Shown: positions 1 to 7,060 of the stretch, one piece after another
How positions within the stretch are numbered: the first letter of the stretch is position 1
How the letters are laid out: the number at the start of each line of letters is the position of its first letter
Assembly (NCBI RefSeq): GCF_001428125.1
Contig: NZ_LMSM01000009.1
Span: forward strand, 1 to 42,707
Source of the DNA: Nocardioides sp. Soil774
GTDB taxonomy: Bacteria; Actinomycetota; Actinomycetes; Propionibacteriales; Nocardioidaceae
Direction of reading: 5' to 3'
DNA: 42,707 nucleotides
Notes under the pieces: model-generated
Database searches by the model: none
What the model was told of the DNA's origin: nothing
The model's input: the letters and a program-made list of their open reading frames with translations, nothing else
Program-made: the position numbers and the translations under genes

Positions 1-60
1 CGCGGAACTCCTTGGGGAACGCCTTTGGCACGCGGAACTCCTTGGGGAACGCCTTTGGCA
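1..60. repeat. 30-bp perfect tandem repeat, two copies
   Basis: Bases 1-30 and 31-60 are identical, beginning CGCGGAACTCCTTGGGGAAC. The array touches the window edge, so there may be more copies to the left. The period is a multiple of three, so it would duplicate ten residues in frame if translated. Confidence 0.9.
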
Positions 61-238
61 TGGTGAACATCCTTCCAGCGCCGACACATCGACGCAGATT
101 CAGATGTCACCTATCCGTGCAGCAGTCCCGACGGCCGACGGTGCGTTCATGTCTGCGGAGGTCCGTTCGGCGCCTCCCCCACATGTGTCGCCGGTGGTCT
201 CTTCGACGCTGAGCGAGGCTGACAAGCGGCGCAACTAA
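2..238 (+). CDS. C-terminal fragment of an unknown protein (open at left edge)
   Basis: Frame 2 is open from the first base to a TAA at 236-238, giving 78 residues with no start inside the opening part. It begins with two exact copies of the decapeptide AELLGERLWH, encoded by the 30-bp tandem repeat, and ends in a plausible soluble tail, TLSEADKRRN. If the gene starts inside the window, ATG 104 would give 44 residues. I do not recognise the product. The other two forward frames across the repeat are also partly open (for example ATG 12 to 212), so the choice of frame rests on the natural-looking C-terminus and on continuity to the edge. This could also be non-coding. Confidence 0.3.
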   Translation, partial: AELLGERLWHAELLGERLWHGEHPSSADTSTQIQMSPIRAAVPTADGAFMSAEVRSAPPPHVSPVVSSTLSEADKRRN

Positions 239-333
239 GGACAGAGCGCAGCCAACGGTCGAAGAGCCCAGCGTGGCTGCCCATTCCTTTAGGCGGCAGC
301 CAGGCCGTCAACACCAGCAACCCCCGATGCGGC

Positions 334-675
334 TTAGGGGGAGTGCAGCCTGCTAGTTGGGGGCATGTCGCCTTGCGCGTCTCGCTCGATGGACTCGAGG
401 CGATGCTCGCGGATGAAGCGGTGATGGCACGCCCGCACAGTGGCGGAGGCGACGGTTACGAGCGTGGTCGCGATCGCCGCAGCCCATGGGGCGCCGGTGA
501 GGGGCCACAGGATGGCAGAGATGCTCAACCACATCGCAACAATCACGCCGACCAGGTACCACCACTGCAGACGGCCGATTATGTATCCGAAGCTTGTGGC
601 GGCGAACATCAGGACCACGAGGAGCAGAGTCACGGCACCGAGACCGTAGGTGGACTGGAAAACGAGCTGACCCAT
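334..675 (-). CDS. Small multi-pass membrane protein, unknown function
   Basis: This 113-residue protein has three hydrophobic stretches at about residues 11-33, 39-62 and 63-82, followed by a basic, His/Arg-rich cytoplasmic-looking tail of about 30 residues. ATG 675 is preceded by a purine-rich GGAGAGGAAC about 7 nt away, a good ribosome-binding site. It lies 27 bp downstream of another small membrane-protein gene on the same strand, so the two are probably co-transcribed. No family is recognised. Its GC content and third-position bias are lower than in the core genes to the right, which fits acquired DNA. Small paired membrane proteins are common in prophage remnants and defence loci, but nothing here identifies the role. 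Confidence 0.6.
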   Translation of the reverse strand: MGQLVFQSTYGLGAVTLLLVVLMFAATSFGYIIGRLQWWYLVGVIVAMWLSISAILWPLTGAPWAAAIATTLVTVASATVRACHHRFIREHRLESIERDAQGDMPPTSRLHSP

Positions 676-702
676 CGAAGTTGTTCCTCTCCTTTGGTGC
701 CG

Positions 703-957
703 CTACTCAGCTTCCGTCGGCGGCTCCAGCGGAAGCTCATGCTTGGTCTCTTTCGGCTTCCGCCCCCAAGGGACCAGCGCCCGTAGTTTGTTCGTCCCGT
801 CCGCCTGTCCAGCGATGCGGACGGTTCCTAGGGTCAGGAAGCCTATGCACGCGACGAAGCACACGCCGAGCACCATGACGGCGTTCGAGTTAGCGTCCAC
901 CCTGACGTCGGCGTTGACATCGACATTGACGTGATCGTTCAGGTTCTGCTCGTACAT
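703..957 (-). CDS. Small single-pass membrane protein, unknown function
   Basis: This 84-residue protein starts with an alternating polar segment rich in Asn, Asp and Val (residues 5-24, with VNVDVNADVRVD-like periodicity). One hydrophobic helix follows at about residues 27-46, then a basic region and an acidic, proline-rich tail. ATG 957 has GGAAAG about 8 nt upstream. It is the first gene of an apparent two-gene unit with the membrane protein 27 bp downstream. The alternating N-terminal pattern could form a beta strand or solenoid turn; I cannot assign it to a family. Confidence 0.52.
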   Translation of the reverse strand: MYEQNLNDHVNVDVNADVRVDANSNAVMVLGVCFVACIGFLTLGTVRIAGQADGTNKLRALVPWGRKPKETKHELPLEPPTEAE

Positions 958-1418
958 CTCAACAACTTTCCACAGCGACTGACCACCGGAGACTGGGGCA
1001 GAGCTGCTTCATCGGTCGTTGTTAGACGCTGCCCCTCCGGGCGACAGAGTCCGTGTCGTCATCAAGGTCCACTGGTGGCCTCGCTAAATAAGTCCGCTTG
1101 CGAACGGCGGATCGCTTTGAATTAGAACGAGCCCCCGAAGGGGGTCTCGCTCTGCTGGTCGTGCAGGACGAGCATACGGACGCCTTCCCGCATGGCAACC
1201 CCAATCCCGGCGTGGCACGAGGTCATTCGCACTCAAGTCCTGGGCGGTCCTTGGACAGCTGCTGGCCTCGCGGGCCGTGGCCAGGTGGAACGCCGGCCTG
1301 ACGAAGGTTTCGAGGTGCGGGGCACCGCGCCGCCCCGTCCGCTACTTTGGCGACGCGACTAGCGGCCTGCTGCGACACTGAGAACGCCGGTCGTGCTCTG
1401 AGTTGATGGGGGATCGAC
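958..1418. other. Gene-poor gap with one stable hairpin
   Basis: These 461 bp between two divergent units show no convincing coding frame: the short open frames lack ribosome-binding sites and recognisable products. The one clear structure is the hairpin at 1128-1149. Promoters for the leftward and rightward units should lie here, but I see no clean -35/-10 pair. Confidence 0.5.
1128..1149 (-). terminator. Hairpin with UUCG tetraloop, possible terminator
   Basis: Read on the minus strand, CGAG-A-CCCCC-TTC-GGGGG-CTCG folds into a nine-pair stem with one bulged A. The apex is C(UUCG)G, an unusually stable tetraloop. The bases after it on the minus strand (TTCTAATT) are T-rich for this genome. 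It would stop leftward read-through into the small membrane-protein pair, or act as an insulator. Confidence 0.45.
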
Positions 1419-2188
1419 ATGGCAACGACACTGGTGCCGCGAAAGCTTCGCGACGCAATCGAGCAGGCGATCCTCAATTCGTCCGCAGGTCTGGACGACC
1501 TGGTCGCTGACAATCTGGAGATAGCGACGTGGCCGCGCGCACGGCGGTTGCCGCTGGCCGTGAAGTATGTGCCGTCTGAGTACGCAGCCGACTACCGCGC
1601 GCCAAACCCGGGGCTCTACATCGGCGCTAACAACTACACATGGGGTCGCGGCGTTTACGTCACTGGTGTGAGCGAGCCGCTGTCTACGGCGATCTACGGG
1701 CGCGCTGGTGTGTTGAGCCGCTTTGACCCCGCGGTTGGCGCGCGTTCGATGCTCGCATCCCCGCGAACGAGGATCTGTACCTCAGGTGGCTGCAGGCTCA
1801 GCCCGTCTACCGGGACGCTGTCCTGACCGTGCACTCCGGGCTCTGGCTAAACGACCTGCGGAACCACTTTCGCGAGCAGTTCCACATCGATGTCGTGTTG
1901 TTCCGACCCGACGAGCGCGACGCACACGCTTGGTACACCCAAATGAGCGACACGTGGCTGACCGTGAGCGACTGGACGGCCTCGGGCACCCTCGACACGG
2001 AGTACTCCACCCGCTTCAGCGACTCTCGCCTTACGGTCCTCATCGAGGAAGAGTTCAAGGAGGACGACCCGGCGCTCACAAGGTCCCCACTGTTTGCGCT
2101 CTCGGGCGGATCGCCGGCCTCGTCCACGTTGTCAAATCTGGTGCGGCATGCCTACGCAGGCAACACCATGATCAGGGTGCAGTCATGA
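1419..2188 (+). pseudogene. Frameshifted gene, possible ADP-ribosyltransferase-like protein
   Basis: Two frames join into one protein. Residues 1 to about 105 read from ATG 1419 in one frame; the rest continues in the -1 frame, which is open from 1727 to the stop at 2188. The crossover must lie at about 1727-1745, because the first frame loses sense after SRFDPAVG while the other reads RAFDARIPANEDLYLRWLQ and on through HSGLWLNDLRNHFREQFH. The joined product is about 256 residues, consistent with one missing base (sequencing error or mutation). LYIGANNYTWGRGVYVT followed by STAIYG resembles the core of ADP-ribosyltransferase folds (small-G-x-GVY-x-T, then S-x-x-x-Y); this is resemblance only. 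GGGGGAT upstream of ATG 1419 may serve as the ribosome-binding site. Its last codons overlap the next gene by four bases (ATGA). A programmed -1 slip is possible, but no canonical heptamer is seen. Confidence 0.55.
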
Positions 2189-2769
2189 GTCTTGTCCCGC
2201 TCGCCGCTGCTCTCATTCGCCTTGCGGCAACGGACGTGGGCTACCAACGGAACTTGACCAGCGCCACGGCAGACGCCCTGGCGCTTCAGGGTCTCGTGGA
2301 CAGCGCCATCGGTGAGCAAGACCTTCCGTGGCTAAGCCCGTCCGAGTGGCTCTGGTTCCTACAGTGGCGCAGGGACCGCGGTGGTGCGACCGCGGAGGTC
2401 GTGCTGCGCCATTTGGAGGAACAATTTCGATACGGCCCTCGGTATCTCCAGTTCTCCTTGCGAGGCGTCGTCCTGCTAGACCCTGCGGCTAACGCCGAGG
2501 CCGCGTACCTTGTCTCCGAGCGGCAGGAGGCCGAAGGCTCCGGCCTGCGCTGGCTCCGTAGCCACGCTCTGGAAGCCGCACAGCCCCTCGACCTCGCGCG
2601 TGACGCACTCCAGTTCGGAACGCCGGCGGCTTGGTACGTTCTACGGACTCTGACAGCCGCCCGCGAGGGCCGCAGTTCCGAGGTCCGGGCATGGCTCGGA
2701 CGCTTCACCGGAGCACGTCGGCTGGATCGCGAGACGACGACCCAGTGGCGGTTCGAGGACGACCGCTAG
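2185..2769 (+). CDS. Unknown protein coupled to the ART-like gene
   Basis: This 194-residue soluble protein has no signal or membrane segment. It is rich in Leu, Ala, Arg and Trp, with helical-looking repeats (for example WLSPSEWLWFLQWRRDRGG, then a long helical run to residue 170). I chose ATG 2185 because it overlaps the upstream stop as ATGA, the usual sign of translational coupling; the same frame is open much further upstream but only as a shadow of the preceding gene. No family is recognised. Strict coupling to a possible enzyme suggests a partner, regulator or immunity protein, which is inference. Confidence 0.6.
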   Translation: MSLVPLAAALIRLAATDVGYQRNLTSATADALALQGLVDSAIGEQDLPWLSPSEWLWFLQWRRDRGGATAEVVLRHLEEQFRYGPRYLQFSLRGVVLLDPAANAEAAYLVSERQEAEGSGLRWLRSHALEAAQPLDLARDALQFGTPAAWYVLRTLTAAREGRSSEVRAWLGRFTGARRLDRETTTQWRFEDDR

Positions 2770-2948
2770 CCAGGACCTGAGGACTACCAGTATCAGACGC
2801 GAGTCGCGTTCGTCATAAGGAACTCGATAGACAGCTCCGACTCGCGCGAGTCGGCATCTCTCCGCTCAACCTGGTCGAGCAGGTCGAGAGCCTGCTTGCC
2901 CCGCGGCGTGCAGTCTTTCGCGTCATCGCGTCATCGCGCAATCGCGGC

Positions 2949-3812
2949 CTACGGCACGGTGAGACCATCGTCCTTGAGGTAGGGCCGTCCCGGCTTCGAC
3001 AACGGACGTGCAGCGCTTGGGTCGTGCGGCCCCAGCGGGATCCCAATACTTCCTCGGCGGTAGTACTCCTCGCCAAAGACCCACCAATGGAGGTCATAAA
3101 GCTCTCTTGGCCAGAGCACGATCCCAGCCCCGGCGGTCTCACCGGTGAGCCGGGTATGTGCGAGTTCCTTCAGCAGCGGCACGAGATCGTGGCCCGCCTT
3201 TCGCCCGGCCACGGCGGCTGTCGTCGCAGCCGTCACCAGATCGGCAAGCTGGAGATGGGGGACGTGGTCCGATGGGGCCGTGACGATCGGCATTACCACT
3301 CGCTCGGCCTTCACGTGCCGTGTGCCGTTGTTCGTCAGGCTCAAGGTCTCCGTGAGCCAGTGCTTCTCGGCCTTCGCTCCGCCCCCGGGCTGATCAGCGA
3401 TGACCATTCCAACCTCCTGGTAGTCGGACAGGCTCATCTCGATCCGCTCGTAGAGCCAGGCCAGCACCTTCATACCTGCCTCTGCTGTGCTCAATCCTCG
3501 GTACGCCGCGCCATGGTCGAGCACCACAACTGCCGAGCGGATGTCGCATTCCTTGGCTGCGACGAGCATGCTGCGGCGCAGGTCAGTTACGACATCACCA
3601 CCCGCGGTGCTCAGGAAGCTTCCCTTCGGAGGCTTCCACTTCAACTCCTCGCCTTCGGGAATCCCCAACCGAGACCGAAGGTCCTGCAGGCGGCTGCTGA
3701 ACGGTGCCAGCTGCGACTCGTCGATGATGACGGCGCCGATGGCGACAAGCGGCCCGAGACCCCTGCGCGGGGGAACCCTTTGCTCACTGTCGTCGATAAA
3801 CACAAGGCGCAT
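2949..3812 (-). CDS. DUF3800 domain protein
   Basis: This 287-residue protein has the marks of DUF3800 (an RNase-H-like fold by family knowledge). MRLVFIDDSEQ opens the first strand with acidic residues, VAIGAVIIDES follows as the second, EELKWK holds the conserved acidic turn near residue 57, GMVIADQPGG forms the middle strand, and HLQLADLVTAA is the conserved late helix (D-x-A/L-A-D pattern). Members are common in phages, mobile elements and defence islands; catalytic activity has been proposed from the fold, not established here. ATG 3812 gives the natural N-terminus. It is convergent with the 2185-2769 gene and lies just outside msrA, so it marks the right part of the low-GC accessory stretch. 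Confidence 0.8.
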   Translation of the reverse strand: MRLVFIDDSEQRVPPRRGLGPLVAIGAVIIDESQLAPFSSRLQDLRSRLGIPEGEELKWKPPKGSFLSTAGGDVVTDLRRSMLVAAKECDIRSAVVVLDHGAAYRGLSTAEAGMKVLAWLYERIEMSLSDYQEVGMVIADQPGGGAKAEKHWLTETLSLTNNGTRHVKAERVVMPIVTAPSDHVPHLQLADLVTAATTAAVAGRKAGHDLVPLLKELAHTRLTGETAGAGIVLWPRELYDLHWWVFGEEYYRRGSIGIPLGPHDPSAARPLSKPGRPYLKDDGLTVP

Positions 3813-3894
3813 ACGCCACCTCAGGATCTTTAAGCGGGCGCATAGGAGCAGAGTCGTTCAGCGCTAACGACCGGGGCTGCGCGCGTGCTGAGCG

Positions 3895-4545
3895 TCAAGA
3901 CGTCTCGGGGAACTTGACTCCCGTGTTCGAGTGACACCTGTACCCGAATACGTTTTTTGCGAGGTACTGCTGGTGGGCGTCCTCGGCGTAGTAGTACGGC
4001 GTCTCGCTGGCCGGACGGATCTCGGTGGTGATCTCGCCGAGGCCCCGGCGGTCGAGCTCCTCGCCGTAGACCTTGGTGAGCTCGCGCGCGGTCTGCTCCT
4101 GCTCGGGCGTGGTCCAGTAGATGGCCGAGCGGTACTGGGTGCCGACGTCGTTGCCCTGGCGCATGCCCTGGGTCGGGTCGTGGATCTCGAAGAACTTCTT
4201 CAGCAGGTCGGCGTAGGACACCTTCGACGGGTCGAACACGACGCGCACGGCCTCGGTGTGGCCGGTGTGGCCGCTGCAGACCTCCTCGTAGGTGGGGTGC
4301 GGCGTGCTGCCACCGGCGTAGCCGACCGACGTCGACCACACGCCGGGCACCTGCCAGTAGATCTCCTCCGCGCCCCAGAAGCAGCCCAGCCCGAGCACCG
4401 CGACCTCGAAGCCCGCGGGGGCCTCGTCGGTGACCACCGGCGTGTGCAGCACGACGTGCTCGCCGAGGGTCCACATCGACTCCGCACGGCCCGGCAGGGC
4501 CTGGTCGGGGGTGGGCAGGGTGGAGGGCTTGCCGAATCCGAACAT
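3895..4545 (-). CDS. msrA: Peptide methionine (S)-S-oxide reductase MsrA
   Basis: MsrA reduces methionine-S-sulfoxide in proteins or as free amino acid, restoring oxidised proteins in the cytoplasm. The 216-residue product has the catalytic motif GCFWG with Cys55, the family segments [15 protein letters not shown] and [10 protein letters not shown], and a C-terminal GYRCHS with Cys204 as likely resolving cysteine. An N-terminal extension of about 45 residues before the core is usual in the longer MsrA form. ATG 4545 is followed by a natural sequence; GATGAT-N6 precedes it, a weak match to the leaderless start pattern of this genome. It is divergent from the secreted protein gene at 4704. Confidence 0.95.
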   Translation of the reverse strand: MFGFGKPSTLPTPDQALPGRAESMWTLGEHVVLHTPVVTDEAPAGFEVAVLGLGCFWGAEEIYWQVPGVWSTSVGYAGGSTPHPTYEEVCSGHTGHTEAVRVVFDPSKVSYADLLKKFFEIHDPTQGMRQGNDVGTQYRSAIYWTTPEQEQTARELTKVYGEELDRRGLGEITTEIRPASETPYYYAEDAHQQYLAKNVFGYRCHSNTGVKFPETS

Positions 4546-4703
4546 GGGCCCATCATCCCCCCGCGGACAAGCGCGTCGCGTGGCCGTCCCGCACCCCGGC
4601 CCTACGTGGAACTACGCGGTCTAGACGTCGTACTGGCACCGATGCGCACGGACGCTCGTGCGAGGACCGTGGAGGCCTACTCGTCAGTGGAAAGGAACGC
4701 ACC

Positions 4704-5495
4704 ATGTCGTCACGTCGTTCGGTCCGGCAGCTCCTCGTTGCCGTGCTTCTCGGGGTCCTGGTCGGTGGGGGCCTGATGGCCGTCACACCCGCGGGCGCCG
4801 AGGTCAGCCAGGCGGTCGCCACCAACTGGAAGAAGATCTGGAAGAAGAACCTCAAGCCCCTCGCGGACAAGCGCTACTACACCAAGGCGCAGAGCGACAC
4901 GAAGTACGCCACGAAGGCGGAGTCTGCCGCCGGCGACGCCGCGTCCAACGCGGCCACCGACGCCAAGCTGGGCAGCTACTACAAGAAGACCGAGTCCGAC
5001 GCGAAGTACGCCGGCGCCGGCTCGAGCTACAGCAAGGCGGAGAGCGACGCGAAGTACGCGCCGACCCCGACGGTGATCCGTGGGTCGTGGTCGATCATGG
5101 ACGGCGGGAACTCCGGTGCGTACGGCAGCACCGACATCAACTGGGGCTACACGTTCTCTGGCGCGGTGACGCCGCACTACATCCCGTCCGGTGGACCGCT
5201 TCCCGTCGGCTGCTCCGGCACAGTGGCCGCGCCAGTGGCCAGCCCCGGCCACCTGTGCGTGTTCGAGTACGCCAAGGCCAACTTCGGAACCGTCTACATC
5301 CGCGGTGTCCTGGACAACCCGAACAACACCGCTGCATTCGGGGCGAACCTGTTCTCCACGACCACGAGCACAACGAACGCTTACGCCTTCGGCTCGTGGG
5401 CGGTCCGGGGAGCCGGGATCGCGGCTGGTGCCTTCGTTCCCCCGAGTCCGAGCAGCGCCAAGGACTCTCACGGGTCCATCGTCTCGGGTGACTGA
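4704..5495 (+). CDS. Secreted protein with YTKAxSDxKY repeats
   Basis: This 263-residue protein has a signal peptide: Arg/Ser-rich start, hydrophobic core at residues 9-27, and likely cleavage after AGA at residue 32. A Lys/Trp-rich linker (NWKKIWKKNLKPLADKR) follows, then three copies of a motif of the type YYTKAQSDTKYA at about residues 58-69, 92-103 and 109-120. The C-terminal half (about 125-263) is Gly/Ser/Thr/Asn-rich and probably all-beta, with two cysteines near 180-196. Proteins with this linker and repeat occur in Nocardioidaceae, sometimes as paralogues, and similar repeats occur in phage tail and surface fibres; function is unknown. ATG 4704 has AAAGGAA about 7 nt upstream. A strong hairpin ends the unit. 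Confidence 0.8.
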   Translation: MSSRRSVRQLLVAVLLGVLVGGGLMAVTPAGAEVSQAVATNWKKIWKKNLKPLADKRYYTKAQSDTKYATKAESAAGDAASNAATDAKLGSYYKKTESDAKYAGAGSSYSKAESDAKYAPTPTVIRGSWSIMDGGNSGAYGSTDINWGYTFSGAVTPHYIPSGGPLPVGCSGTVAAPVASPGHLCVFEYAKANFGTVYIRGVLDNPNNTAAFGANLFSTTTSTTNAYAFGSWAVRGAGIAAGAFVPPSPSSAKDSHGSIVSGD

Positions 5496-5510
5496 CGGAT
5501 CACGCTGACG

Positions 5511-5544
5511 AATGGCCGCCACTCCGGGGGGAGTGGCGGCCATT
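5511..5544 (+). terminator. 15-bp perfect-stem terminator hairpin
   Basis: Bases 5511-5525 (AATGGCCGCCACTCC) are exactly complementary to 5530-5544 around a GGGG loop. It lies 15 bp past the stop of the secreted protein and 41 bp before metB. No T-tract follows, as is common for actinobacterial terminators. Confidence 0.8.
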
Positions 5545-5585
5545 GCGCTGTCCGGGCGGGGTCCGGCTGGGTCTACGCTCGGCAC

Positions 5586-6746
5586 GTGACCCAGGAACGC
5601 GCCAACAAGGCCGGGTTCGAGACGCGTGCGATCCACGCCGGCTACGAGCCCGACGCGATGACCGGGGCGGTCAACCCGCCCATCTACGCCAGCAGCACCT
5701 ACAAGCAGGACGGCGTCGGCGGCCTGCGCGGCGGCTACGAGTACAGCCGCTCGGCCAACCCCACGCGTACGGCGCTCGAGGGCGCCCTCGCCGCCGTCGA
5801 GGACGGCGAGAAGGGGTTCGCCTTCGCCTCCGGCCTGGCTGCGGAGGACACCATCCTGCGCGCGCTGACCGGTCCCGGCGACCACGTGGTCATCCCCGAC
5901 GACGCCTACGGCGGCACGTTCCGCCTCTTCGACAAGGTGGCGAAGGTCTGGGGCCTCGACCACAGCCCGGCGCCGGTCGCCGACACCGACGCGGTGGCCG
6001 CCGCGATCGAGCCGGGTCGCACCAGGATCGTCTGGGTCGAGACGCCGACCAACCCGATGCTCACCATCGGCGACATCGAGGCGCTCGCCACCGTCGCCCA
6101 CGACGCCGGCGCCCTGCTCGTCGTGGACAACACCTTCGCCTCGCCCTACCTCCAGCAGCCGCTCACCCTCGGCGCCGACGTCGTGGTGCACTCGACGACC
6201 AAGTACGTCGGTGGCCACAGCGACGTCGTGGGCGGCGCGGTGGTCGTGCGCGACCTCGACCTGGCTGAGAAGATCGGTTTCCACCAGAACGCCATGGGCG
6301 CGGTCGCCGGACCCTTCGACGCCTTCCTCACCCACCGCGGCCTCAAGACGCTCGGCGTGCGGATGGACCGCCACTGCGACAACGCCGAGAAGGTCGTGGA
6401 GTTCCTCGACGGTGACCCGCGGGTGGTCGAGGTGATCTATCCCGGCCTGGCCGCGCACCCCGGCCACGAGGTCGCCGCGCGCCAGATGAAGCGCTTCGGC
6501 GGGATGATCTCCTTCCGCGTCGCCGGCGGGATGGAGCACGCGCTCGCGGTGTGCGAGCGCGCGGAGGTCTTCACCCTCGGCGAGTCGCTCGGCGGCGTCG
6601 AGTCGCTGATCGAGCACCCCGGCAGGATGACCCACGCCAGCGTCGCCGGCACCGACCTGGAGGTCCCGGCCGACCTCATCCGGCTCAGCGTCGGCATCGA
6701 GAGCGTCGAGGACCTGCTCGCCGACCTCGACCGGTCGCTGGGCTGA
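5586..6746 (+). CDS. metB: Cystathionine gamma-synthase
   Basis: This PLP enzyme of the Cys/Met metabolism family condenses O-acyl-homoserine with cysteine to form cystathionine, on the route to methionine. The 386 residues include the N-terminal ETRAIHAGYEPD and NPPIYASSTY, the cofactor region SGLAAEDT near 82-89, VETPTNP near 151, DNTFASPYLQ at 181, and the PLP lysine in HSTTKYVGGHSD (Lys206). A gamma-lyase role cannot be excluded from sequence alone. GTG 5586 has no ribosome-binding site but sits six bases after TACGCT (5574-5579), so it is probably leaderless. Its stop overlaps the next start (TGATG), opening a five-gene run. In M. tuberculosis, as I recall, metB (Rv1079) also precedes greA. 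Confidence 0.93.
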   Translation: MTQERANKAGFETRAIHAGYEPDAMTGAVNPPIYASSTYKQDGVGGLRGGYEYSRSANPTRTALEGALAAVEDGEKGFAFASGLAAEDTILRALTGPGDHVVIPDDAYGGTFRLFDKVAKVWGLDHSPAPVADTDAVAAAIEPGRTRIVWVETPTNPMLTIGDIEALATVAHDAGALLVVDNTFASPYLQQPLTLGADVVVHSTTKYVGGHSDVVGGAVVVRDLDLAEKIGFHQNAMGAVAGPFDAFLTHRGLKTLGVRMDRHCDNAEKVVEFLDGDPRVVEVIYPGLAAHPGHEVAARQMKRFGGMISFRVAGGMEHALAVCERAEVFTLGESLGGVESLIEHPGRMTHASVAGTDLEVPADLIRLSVGIESVEDLLADLDRSLG

Positions 6747-7060
6747 TGGCCGAGCCCGACATCCGTTTCTCGCTCGCCAACGAGCGCACCTTCCTCGCCT
6801 ACGAGCGCACCGCGGTCGGCCTCGTCGCCGCCGCGCTCGCCGTCTTCCACCTGCTCGACGCCTCCTGGTCGCAGCGGGTGCTGGGCATGCTGCTCATCGC
6901 GACCGCGGTGGTCGCCGCCGGAGGCGGGTGGCTGCGCTTCCGCCAGGCCGAGCGCGCCATCCGGGCGGGGGAGGACCTGCCCGCCGGCACGACCGTGCAC
7001 CTCCTGGCCGCGGCGGTGCTCGTGGTGATCGTCGCTGCCGGCATCTCGGTGGTCGTGTGA
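6746..7060 (+). CDS. DUF202 (YidH-type) inner-membrane protein
   Basis: This 104-residue protein matches DUF202: the conserved amphipathic start DIRFSLANERTFLAYERTA (residues 5-23, with the R-T-x-L-A-x-x-R-T core) is followed by hydrophobic helices at about 24-40, 46-62 and 84-104. The function of the family is unknown. ATG 6746 overlaps the metB stop as TGATG, and its own stop overlaps the next start as GTGA, so it is translated as part of the metB operon. Confidence 0.88.
   Translation: MAEPDIRFSLANERTFLAYERTAVGLVAAALAVFHLLDASWSQRVLGMLLIATAVVAAGGGWLRFRQAERAIRAGEDLPAGTTVHLLAAAVLVVIVAAGISVVV

Noticed and set aside
1022..1204. 60-codon minus-strand frame in the gap before the ART-like gene
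   Set aside because: Arg/Ser-rich translation, no ribosome-binding site, and it runs through the stable hairpin at 1128-1149.
1727..1745. Programmed -1 frameshift signal
   Set aside because: The crossover includes ACCCCG but no X-XXY-YYZ heptamer or clear downstream stem, so a missing base is the simpler reading.
4710..6635. 641-codon open frame on the minus strand over metB
   Set aside because: Antisense shadow typical of high-GC DNA; composition rich in Arg, Gly, His and Val with no known motifs, and the plus strand is clearly metB.
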